Positions 1-5,052 of a stretch of 5,052 nt of DNA are shown piece after piece. Under the pieces are notes generated by a model. The model saw nothing but the letters and a program-made list of their open reading frames with translations. It made no database searches and was not told the DNA's origin. Numbering within the stretch: position 1 is the stretch's first letter; the number at the start of each line of letters is the position of its first letter. A program made the translations under genes and the position numbers. The stretch lies in NCBI GenBank assembly GCA_937915285.1, contig CALDNG010000167.1, positions 1-5,052 of the forward strand. Reading direction: 5' to 3'. Origin of the DNA: an uncultured Desulfomonile sp. (GTDB taxonomy: Bacteria; Desulfobacterota; Desulfomonilia; Desulfomonilales; Desulfomonilaceae).

Positions 1-51
1 GAAGACTCAAACATCTCCTCGGCTGGCCTATACAACATAATCAATGAATGA
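1..51 (+). CDS. C-terminal tail of an upstream gene (partial, frame uncertain)
   Basis: The first bases probably hold the end of the preceding operon gene. In the frame beginning at base 1 the translation is EDSNISSAGLYNIINE followed by TGA at 49-51, which would overlap the next start by 8 bases. The frame beginning at base 3 gives RLKHLLGWPIQHNQ and stops at TGA 45-47, which would make a classic 4-base ATGA overlap. The frame beginning at base 2 stops at TAA 38-40. All three frames are open over the first 37 bases, so the true one cannot be settled here. I favour the first on residue composition, though the ATGA overlap argues for the second, matching the junction at 1090-1093. No function can be assigned. 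Confidence 0.35.
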   Translation, partial: EDSNISSAGLYNIINE

Positions 52-1093
52 TCCGGCCAAAATGGATGCGTCTCATTTGGAGAGTGTTAAAAACGACTTC
101 ATTCTGTCCCAATCAAGACTGTCGGGCAAGTCTTCGCGAAAATACAGATTCAGTTTCGGAATGATACTGTTCAACGGCGATGCTTTCCTGAAGGAAGCCC
201 TGGAATCAATTTACGACTTTGCCTATGAGATCATCATTATCGAAGGCCCAGACATGAACGCAGTCTGCATGGCAGGAAGTGATGGTGGCAGTGCTGACAA
301 CACCATGCGCATCCTTGAGAATTTTCCTGATCCACTGGAAAAGATCAGGATCATAAGAGGCTCATGGAAGGATAAAGACGAGCAGTCCAATCGAGCCATT
401 TCTGAGGCTTCGGGGGATTATTATTGGCAGATTGATGATGACGAGGTTTACAAGGAACAGGATTTGCTTGCTGTGGAAGAATTACTTGAGGATGATCCAG
501 ATATCACTGCCGTATCGTTCGAGTGGATGAACTTTTTTAGAAATTTCAATACTGTGATGATTGCAAATCCTCCGTACGAAGTCTGGCGGCTTTTCAAAAT
601 AGGACCTGGTTGCAGGTTTAAGACACATAGACCGCCAACAGTATTCGACCCGTTATCAGGGCAAGTTCTGAACCTTGTCAAGCCACTGCGAGGCTCGGCG
701 CTCGCCGAGAGGGGAATATACATTTATCACTACTCATATATTACAGACAAACAGGTTAAGGAAAAGATTGCTTATCACACAAACTACAGGCTGAGGGAAT
801 GTAACGCCGGAATTCCATTCTTGAGCTTATTCTCAAAATACCCGAACTGGGAAAATTCCTGGAAGCACCTTTGGCGGCATCGCATCTTTTACTCACTTCG
901 CAAAAAATTCGATTCTGAATTTAATTATTCTTATCTCCATAATGTCTGGGCCAAATGGGAAATGGATCCTGAATCTGTGGAAACGAGATTTGGTATAAGC
1001 CCGGGCGCTGGACCATACAGGGGAACCACCAGGTTTTCAGGATCCCATCCCAGGTCCATAGAAATGCGTTTGTCAAAAAGCTCTGAGCCATGA
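44..1093 (+). CDS. Family 2-type glycosyltransferase (GT-A fold)
   Basis: This 349-residue protein probably transfers a sugar from a nucleotide-activated donor to a growing cytoplasmic glycan. The N-terminal half looks like a GT-A domain. A hydrophobic beta strand with FGMILFNGDAFLKEALESI lies at residues 38-56, followed by EIIIIEG (62-68). The SDGGSADNT stretch (79-87) resembles the S-D-G-S-x-D-N-T element of GT2 enzymes. The motif QIDDDEVY (129-136) supplies the D-x-D type metal/nucleotide-binding acidic cluster (D131-D133). WRLFK (181-185) and HYSY (229-232), then KIAYHTNYR (241-249), are typical of GT2-like proteins in polysaccharide clusters. Residues about 265-306 are rich in Trp and basic residues and have no clear domain. 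The ATG at 44 has no obvious Shine-Dalgarno site but overlaps the stop of the upstream reading frame, suggesting translational coupling; an in-frame ATG at 62 is the alternative. Donor, acceptor and linkage cannot be read from the sequence. Confidence 0.86.
   Translation: MNDPAKMDASHLESVKNDFILSQSRLSGKSSRKYRFSFGMILFNGDAFLKEALESIYDFAYEIIIIEGPDMNAVCMAGSDGGSADNTMRILENFPDPLEKIRIIRGSWKDKDEQSNRAISEASGDYYWQIDDDEVYKEQDLLAVEELLEDDPDITAVSFEWMNFFRNFNTVMIANPPYEVWRLFKIGPGCRFKTHRPPTVFDPLSGQVLNLVKPLRGSALAERGIYIYHYSYITDKQVKEKIAYHTNYRLRECNAGIPFLSLFSKYPNWENSWKHLWRHRIFYSLRKKFDSEFNYSYLHNVWAKWEMDPESVETRFGISPGAGPYRGTTRFSGSHPRSIEMRLSKSSEP
694..709 (+). repeat. Short GC-rich inverted repeat inside the glycosyltransferase gene
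   Basis: CTCGGCG and CGCCGAG form a perfect 7-base inverted repeat around a central CT. In RNA it would fold as a six-pair stem with a four-base loop. It lies in codons for residues around GSALAER and is not followed by a T-run, so it is not a terminator. It may simply reflect the local codons. Confidence 0.4.
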
Positions 1094-1752
1094 GAAAGGG
1101 CATTTTGTATGATCATGCTTTTGCAAATGGGGAGGTGTTCGGCAAGCCTTCGGGAATATGGATCTGGGATTGGCTGAAACATCGACATAACGACACGTTA
1201 AGGGAGGTTCGGAAATTGTGGAGTACGTTCGAATCCAGGTCGTTTCTCGGGAATGGCGTAAAGCTAGGGCTGAATTCCCGAATGGTCAATTTATCCTCTC
1301 CAGGAAATGTGATGATCGGTGACAGAACTGTAATCCGTGGCATCATTCGGAATGAATCCGGAGGTCGTATTCGGATCGGAGCGGATGTATATCTTGGTGA
1401 CTGTTCAATAATAAGCTGTTTGAGCCTAGTTGAAATTGGTGAGTATTCATTGATAGCTCACGGCGTCCAGATCTTTGACAATGATACCCATCCGATGGAT
1501 GCGATGCAGAGACAACTCCATTTCGATTCGATCCGGGGAATGACTCCTGCCAGTATATTCAATATCGCCACACGCCCTGTGATCATAGGTAAACATGTTT
1601 GGGTAGGGATGAATTCCATGATTATGAAAGGTGTGACAATAGGAAATGAAACGGTGATAGCTGCCGGCAGCGTAGTAACTCATGACCTGCCAGCCAATGT
1701 GATTGCATCCGGTAATCCTGCCAGAGCGATAAAAAGCCTCAACTCCGTCTAA
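1090..1752 (+). CDS. Hexapeptide-repeat (left-handed beta-helix) O-acyltransferase
   Basis: This 220-residue protein belongs to the maltose/galactoside acetyltransferase-like branch of LbH acyltransferases (LacA, NodL and WbbJ relatives), which usually move an acetyl group from acetyl-CoA to a sugar hydroxyl. Hexapeptide turns of the [LIV]-G-x-x-x-x type are visible at VMIGDRTVI (74-82), IRIGADVYLGDCSII (94-108), VEIGEYSLI (114-122) and VIIGKHVWVGMNSMIMKGV (164-182), then TIGNETVIAAGSVV (183-196). The loop NDTHPMD (131-137) carries H134, the expected catalytic His. The ending VIASGNPARAIK (204-215) is the usual C-terminal closure of the family. The first ~70 residues precede the helix and may form a helical cap. 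The start ATG lies in an ATGA overlap with the glycosyltransferase stop and has no clear Shine-Dalgarno, so translation is probably coupled. Its likely job is to acylate a sugar of the glycan or of a nucleotide-sugar precursor; acetyl is the best guess for the acyl group. Confidence 0.88.
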   Translation: MRKGILYDHAFANGEVFGKPSGIWIWDWLKHRHNDTLREVRKLWSTFESRSFLGNGVKLGLNSRMVNLSSPGNVMIGDRTVIRGIIRNESGGRIRIGADVYLGDCSIISCLSLVEIGEYSLIAHGVQIFDNDTHPMDAMQRQLHFDSIRGMTPASIFNIATRPVIIGKHVWVGMNSMIMKGVTIGNETVIAAGSVVTHDLPANVIASGNPARAIKSLNSV

Positions 1753-1761
1753 ATAGTTTTT

Positions 1762-1768
1762 GAGAGGT
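1762..1768 (+). promoter_or_regulatory. Ribosome binding site for the methyltransferase gene
   Basis: GAGAGGT sits four bases before the ATG at 1773, inside the 20-base gap after the acyltransferase stop. It partly matches the Shine-Dalgarno consensus and supports that ATG as the start, although the spacing is a little short. It is one of only two recognisable ribosome sites in the window; the other junctions rely on overlaps or show none. Confidence 0.55.
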
Positions 1769-1772
1769 CATA

Positions 1773-2612
1773 ATGTTGCGGGTGATTTCAGATTATTTCT
1801 TCAGGAAAAAAGAACAAAATGGTGTCGCTTTCAAGAAACCTTACTACTCAGAGATGGAGGATTTTGTTCCCAACTCCTGTTTCATCCCCAATGAAGGGTC
1901 AGAGTCATGGCACAGTCCTGTCATGATCAGCGCCAAGTCTATTGCCAAGTCTGCATCTAGCATAGCCACACTTAATACATCTATAAAATTGCTCCAGACG
2001 ATATCCAGGGACGAATATTCAAACTATGTCCTTTCTTATTACCATGAAGGCATAAAAAGGTTCTGCGAGAATTGGTATTTCCTGGATATAGTCAATGTGA
2101 TCATTGCCCTTTCAGATACGTTGCAGCCAAGGAGATACCTGGAGGTAGGTGTCAGGTGTGGGCGGAGCGCCTGCGCCGTGGCTAGCGCAGCCCCATCATG
2201 TGACATGTTCCTCTTTGACATGTGGGTTGAAGATTACGCTGGCATGCGTAATCCTGGACCTGATTTTGTTAGATCAGAGCTTAAGAAAGTTGGGCACCAG
2301 GGTAGGAGCCACTTCATAAACGGTGATTCCCACAAAACTCTTCCAGTTTTTCTCGACTGCAACCCAAGTCTGAGTTTTGACCTCATCACTGTCGATGGCG
2401 ATCATTCGCCCGACGGGGCGGCTCAGGATTTGCGAGATGCCCTTCCACGGCTTGCAATCGGTGGAGCCGTTGTATTTGATGACATCTGTCATCCGGCCCA
2501 TCCCGGTCTCAAAGATGTCTGGAACCAGATGGTCTGCATGGATCCCCGTTATAGCTGCCATAATTACATCGACACAGGTTTTGGCGTCGGATTTGCCATC
2601 AGAAAGTCTTGA
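1773..2612 (+). CDS. Class I SAM-dependent methyltransferase (Methyltransf_24-like)
   Basis: This 279-residue protein has a Rossmann-type methyltransferase domain over about residues 118-277. Motif I is YLEVGVRCGRS (122-132), with the E-V-G-x-x-x-G SAM-binding pattern. The second strand ends in FLFDMW (146-151). Then come GDSHKTLP (184-191), DLITVDGDHSPDG (203-215) and GGAVVFDDICHPAHPG (230-245). The acidic pairs D208/D210 and D236/D237 resemble the metal-binding positions of metal-dependent O-methyltransferases related to MycE and CmcI, so an Mg-dependent O-methyltransferase is plausible, but this is inferred. Residues 1-115 have no recognised motif. The protein looks cytoplasmic, without signal peptide or membrane segment. 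Placed between an acyltransferase and wzm-wzt, it most likely methylates a sugar hydroxyl of the exported glycan, either internally or as a terminal cap. A different acceptor, such as a lipid or precursor, cannot be excluded. Confidence 0.84.
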   Translation: MLRVISDYFFRKKEQNGVAFKKPYYSEMEDFVPNSCFIPNEGSESWHSPVMISAKSIAKSASSIATLNTSIKLLQTISRDEYSNYVLSYYHEGIKRFCENWYFLDIVNVIIALSDTLQPRRYLEVGVRCGRSACAVASAAPSCDMFLFDMWVEDYAGMRNPGPDFVRSELKKVGHQGRSHFINGDSHKTLPVFLDCNPSLSFDLITVDGDHSPDGAAQDLRDALPRLAIGGAVVFDDICHPAHPGLKDVWNQMVCMDPRYSCHNYIDTGFGVGFAIRKS

Positions 2613-2642
2613 AGAAATCCAGAGCATGATTGCTATTACCAC

Positions 2643-3509
2643 ATGACAGAATACCGATCGGAAGCAAATAACCCAATTCGAACATTCAGCGCTGGAGCAG
2701 AGAATTACAGTCTCTCAGGATCTATCAAGGCTGCCTGCGCCGACATATATTGTTCCAGATTTGTGATCTGGCATTTGTTCAAGCGTGATTTTGTAGCAGG
2801 TTTCAGGCAGAAACTTTTAGGATATTTATGGATTGTGATATCCCCGTTGATTGGAGTTGCAAGTTTTGTTTTCATGCATTCAACAGGAATACTCAATCCT
2901 GGAGAAACTGAAATACCTTATCCAATATACGTCTTTTTTGGCGCCGGAATGTGGGGACTGATGATGGGAGCTTTAGGTTCCGTAAGTTCAGGTCTTTCAG
3001 TCAATTCAGATCTGGTAATGCGCACCGGCATTCCTAAAATATCCCTTGCAATCAGCGGATTGGCGTCCATCTGCTATTCTATGTTGGTAAATCTCGTAGT
3101 CCTGTGCGCAATACTCATGATATTTGGCTTGGTCCCCTCATGGCTGGCGATTTTTTACCCATTTACAGTGCTTCCTCTGCTATGTCTGGGCATCGGAGTT
3201 GGGTTGATACTCGCAGTCATCGGATCTGTGGCAAGGGATGTGACTGGGATGGCATCCAGTCTTCTCGGGCTAGTCATGTATCTAACCCCGGTCATATATA
3301 AGGCCCAATTTGATAATCCGGTCCTGAATGAGATCGTCAGACTGAACCCTCTGACCTATCTGGTTGACACCCCCAGAACCCTCTTTTTTAACGGCTGTGT
3401 GCCCAGCCCTCCGGGATTCGCCCTGTCCTCGATCTTCGCAGTATTGGTTATGATATCGGGCATACATGCCTTTTATCTTGTCAAGAACAATGTAGCTGAA
3501 CGTTTGTGA
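2643..3509 (+). CDS. wzm: ABC-2 type polysaccharide export permease (Wzm family)
   Basis: This 288-residue integral membrane protein is the transmembrane half of an ABC exporter that moves lipid-linked glycan across the cytoplasmic membrane. About six hydrophobic segments are visible, near residues 62-80, 95-117, 138-162, 167-194, 203-220 and 258-281. Family landmarks are LFKRDF (45-50) followed by KLLGYLWIVISPL (57-69), the usual entry to helix 1; RTGIPK (127-132); the cytoplasmic ARDV (197-200); YLTPVIY (213-219); and NPLTYLVDTPR (235-245). The length fits Wzm/KpsM/TagG proteins. The ATG at 2643 follows the methyltransferase stop by 30 bases with no clear Shine-Dalgarno; the first ~30 residues are polar, so the exact start is less certain than the rest. 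The partner ATPase starts directly on its stop codon, which supports a matched Wzm/Wzt pair. Substrate identity is not readable, though the neighbours point to a methylated and/or acylated glycan. Confidence 0.9.
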   Translation: MTEYRSEANNPIRTFSAGAENYSLSGSIKAACADIYCSRFVIWHLFKRDFVAGFRQKLLGYLWIVISPLIGVASFVFMHSTGILNPGETEIPYPIYVFFGAGMWGLMMGALGSVSSGLSVNSDLVMRTGIPKISLAISGLASICYSMLVNLVVLCAILMIFGLVPSWLAIFYPFTVLPLLCLGIGVGLILAVIGSVARDVTGMASSLLGLVMYLTPVIYKAQFDNPVLNEIVRLNPLTYLVDTPRTLFFNGCVPSPPGFALSSIFAVLVMISGIHAFYLVKNNVAERL

Positions 3510-4852
3510 TGTCAGATAGCTGGACACTCAGGGCTCGGGGGATTTCTAAAAAATTTGGCTTAACCTTAAGCCAATCAATGAAATATGGTCTGAAAGACGT
3601 TATTAGGAAACTATTGGGAAAACCTGTGGACACGGCCAGGTTGCGTGAGGGAGAGTTTTGGGCGGTTAGGGACGTCGGATTCGAATTAAAGCCTGGGGAG
3701 GCTATGGGAATAATGGGAGTGAACGGTTCGGGAAAGACCACTCTACTCAGAATTCTCAATGGAGTGTATCCGCCTGACGCTGGCTTTGTGACCTTGAGAG
3801 GAAGAGTGGGGGCGCTGATAGCAGCTGGAGCAGGATTCGCACCCATGTTATCAGGAAGGGAGAACATCTTCGTAAACGGTTCCCTTATGGGCATGACCAA
3901 CAGGGAAATGTCGTCAGTCCTGGACGAGATAGTCTCTTTTGCCGAACTGGATAAATTCATTGATCTGCCTGTAAAGAATTATTCGACCGGCATGTTCATA
4001 AGGTTGGGCTTTGCTGTAGCAGCCTTCAGCAGACCGGACATACTGTTGATGGACGAGGTGCTTGCTGTTGGAGACTTGAATTTTCAAAAGAAATGCTTTG
4101 AACACATCCTTAGATTAAAAAATAAAGGCACATCAATTGTTCTGGTGTCTCATTCGCCGGGATCGATCTGGTCAGTATGCGACAGTGGAATCATGATGGA
4201 TAAGGGAAGGGTGATCGTTCACGGAGATATCGAGTCTGTCATCCGTGCTTATGATGACCAGAATTCCTTGAACGCGTTCGAGGCTAATAAACGGGCGATC
4301 CTCTCATCACTCACTGACAAGACTTTGATTTCACAGGAATGTGATGTTGAAACCGATGTCTCTGCGTCATCACTTCCAGGCAGCTACGGCCACTCCCGTG
4401 GCGGCACAGGGGACGCAATATGTCGTTCAGTGCGGGTTCTGGAAACGGAAAGTCTGAGACCAACAGACAAGGTCAAATTCGCCGAGTCTTTTGCCCTGGA
4501 GTTCGTTTATCTGGTGAATAAAAAAATAGATCAGCCAATCTTCAGGGCAAGCATAGACGCTGTTCATTACAAATTCCTGGTTTCAATTGACTCTCTTGAA
4601 AACGGCTTCAGCCCATCAGCCATAGACCCAGGCAAGTATGTGCTTCGAGTCTCGGTACTCAAATTGAGTTTACGTCCCGGGGTCTATTCCATCAATACGA
4701 GCCTTACATCAAGGCGCCTTGGAATCCACATCTTTTACTGGATGGCCGCAACCTCTTTCGTTGTAATGCATCCAGAAAACCTTTTTCTTTACTCAAATGA
4801 CAAAGCCATCTTTTTTTCTCCCTGCGAGTTCATTCTGGAGAGACTCGATTGA
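3509..4852 (+). CDS. wzt: Polysaccharide ABC exporter ATPase with C-terminal substrate-recognition domain (Wzt family)
   Basis: This 447-residue protein (counted from the ATG) powers glycan export together with the upstream permease. The nucleotide-binding domain spans about residues 5-250. Walker A is GVNGSGKTT (70-78, K76). GAGFAPMLSGRENI (107-120) follows where the Q-loop region lies. The signature is YSTGM (158-162), the Wzt-type variant of LSGGQ. Walker B is ILLMDE (178-183), and the switch His is in LVSHS (H215). A Ser-rich linker (about 255-298) leads to a beta-rich C-terminal domain (about 299-447) with GTGDAI (299-304) and LSLRPGVYSINTSL (386-399), as in Wzt_C carbohydrate-binding domains. 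NBD-only homologues have about 220-260 residues, so this is the extended, cap-recognising type. The ATG at 3509 forms a TGATG junction with the wzm stop; a GTG at 3506 (GTGA overlap, one residue longer) is equally open. No Shine-Dalgarno is evident, so translation is probably coupled to wzm. Confidence 0.92.
   Translation: MSDSWTLRARGISKKFGLTLSQSMKYGLKDVIRKLLGKPVDTARLREGEFWAVRDVGFELKPGEAMGIMGVNGSGKTTLLRILNGVYPPDAGFVTLRGRVGALIAAGAGFAPMLSGRENIFVNGSLMGMTNREMSSVLDEIVSFAELDKFIDLPVKNYSTGMFIRLGFAVAAFSRPDILLMDEVLAVGDLNFQKKCFEHILRLKNKGTSIVLVSHSPGSIWSVCDSGIMMDKGRVIVHGDIESVIRAYDDQNSLNAFEANKRAILSSLTDKTLISQECDVETDVSASSLPGSYGHSRGGTGDAICRSVRVLETESLRPTDKVKFAESFALEFVYLVNKKIDQPIFRASIDAVHYKFLVSIDSLENGFSPSAIDPGKYVLRVSVLKLSLRPGVYSINTSLTSRRLGIHIFYWMAATSFVVMHPENLFLYSNDKAIFFSPCEFILERLD
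4837..4840 (+). promoter_or_regulatory. Ribosome binding site deciding a TTG start
   Basis: GGAG lies within the last codons of wzt, eight bases before the TTG at 4849. The spacing is good for a Shine-Dalgarno site. It is the main reason for placing the next gene's start at that TTG, since no in-frame ATG or GTG is available nearby. Confidence 0.5.
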
Positions 4853-5052
4853 AATACCATTTCCAACTCGATTCAGCGCATAGTGAAATAATATTTGCCC
4901 CGTTTCATGACCCGGAACACTCGTCCAACCTACCGGTAGAAATAGCCAGCGACGAAAATTCTTCGGTAATTCGAAACTCGTTGTGGGACAGTACGACGTT
5001 TTCATGGCAGCCCCGAATTCCGGTGGCCGATTTTTGTTTGAAGATTCTATGT
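4849..5052 (+). CDS. Unidentified protein, N-terminal fragment running off the window
   Basis: After the wzt stop only one + strand frame stays open to the edge; the other two stop within about 40 bases. It begins at TTG 4849-4851, which overlaps the wzt TGA as TTGA, and has GGAG eight bases upstream. The 68 visible codons translate to a mostly polar segment starting MKYHFQLDSAHSEIIFAP (TTG read as Met), later SLWDSTTFSWQPRIPVADF, with no signal peptide or membrane helix. I recognise no family. Position and coupling suggest another glycan enzyme or accessory protein of the same operon, since wzt genes are often followed by glycosyltransferases or modifying enzymes, but that is only context. 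The open frame and ribosome site make it likely to be real. Confidence 0.6.
   Translation, partial: MKYHFQLDSAHSEIIFAPFHDPEHSSNLPVEIASDENSSVIRNSLWDSTTFSWQPRIPVADFCLKILC

Noticed and set aside
921..1188. Two overlapping antisense frames across the glycosyltransferase/acyltransferase junction.
   Set aside because: They overlap each other and oppose two well-supported genes. Neither has a recognisable motif.
2407..2420. CGCCC-GACG-GGGCG hairpin in the methyltransferase gene, considered as a terminator.
   Set aside because: It is mid-gene within the conserved DGDHSPDG codons, has only a five-base stem and no following T-run.
2274..2642. A 122-codon antisense frame opposite the methyltransferase C-terminal half.
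   Set aside because: No ribosome site or domain is evident, and the sense strand carries the conserved DGDHS and FDD motifs.
2610..2645. The methyltransferase and permease are in the same frame, separated by a single TGA and ten sense codons, suggesting a read-through fusion.
   Set aside because: Ten codons without a stop is common by chance. Both proteins have normal family ends, and there is no SECIS-like element or other read-through signal that I can see.
2626..2646. Tiny frame MIAITT whose TGA overlaps the wzm ATG as ATGA, a possible leader peptide coupling wzm translation.
   Set aside because: It has no ribosome binding site at usable spacing and is only six codons long. A chance ATG is more likely, although the weak wzm start makes it worth remembering.
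2377..2646. An 89-codon + strand frame overlapping the end of the methyltransferase gene.
   Set aside because: It lies in another frame over the conserved SAM-binding motifs, shows no family features and has no ribosome site.
3481..3960. A 159-codon antisense frame opposite the start of wzt.
   Set aside because: The sense strand here encodes the conserved Walker A region. The antisense translation is Ser/Pro/Thr-rich with no domain, as expected of a shadow.
4853..4960. A transcription terminator after wzt.
   Set aside because: No stem followed by a T-run was found, and an open frame continues across the region.
4793..5005. A 70-codon antisense frame at the right end.
   Set aside because: The + strand frame from TTG 4849 is open across the same bases and has better start signals and operon context.

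Overview
The window is a tightly packed, single-strand segment of a surface-polysaccharide (O-antigen, capsule or similar glycan) biosynthesis and export cluster. Five complete genes and two fragments at the edges all read on the + strand. The largest gap between genes is 30 bases, and no terminator or internal promoter is visible, so the block reads as the middle of one long operon.

Layout: (1) the first ~50 bases are probably the tail of an upstream gene; (2) 44-1093 is a family 2-type glycosyltransferase; (3) 1090-1752 is a left-handed beta-helix (hexapeptide repeat) O-acyltransferase, overlapping the previous gene by ATGA; (4) 1773-2612 is a class I SAM-dependent methyltransferase; (5) 2643-3509 is an ABC-2 polysaccharide export permease (Wzm type); (6) 3509-4852 is its ATPase with an extended C-terminal domain (Wzt type), starting on the permease stop codon; (7) 4849-5052 is an unrecognised gene that runs off the window, with a likely TTG start overlapping the Wzt stop as TTGA.

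How the genes may work together: the glycosyltransferase adds a sugar to a lipid-linked glycan in the cytoplasm, and the acyl- and methyltransferases decorate it. Wzm/Wzt then carries the finished chain across the inner (or only) membrane. The long Wzt has a C-terminal beta-sandwich of the kind that, in well-studied systems such as E. coli O8/O9a, binds a chemical cap on the non-reducing end of the glycan. A methyltransferase immediately upstream of wzm-wzt is therefore a natural candidate for making the cap. That link is inference from context and not shown by the sequence.

Organism: there is no phylogenetic marker gene. Mid-range base composition, regular use of ATA (Ile) and AGA/AGG (Arg) codons, one visible Shine-Dalgarno-like site and one GGAG site fit several bacterial groups with ABC-exported glycans, for example Desulfobacterota-like Gram-negatives. 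Some methanogenic archaea carry similar clusters, so the source is left open. I saw no mobile element, CRISPR array, tRNA, rRNA or riboswitch. No intergenic stretch reaches 300 bases. I found no strong sign of an undescribed system; the most interesting points are the modification-plus-export pairing and the unidentified gene at the right edge.
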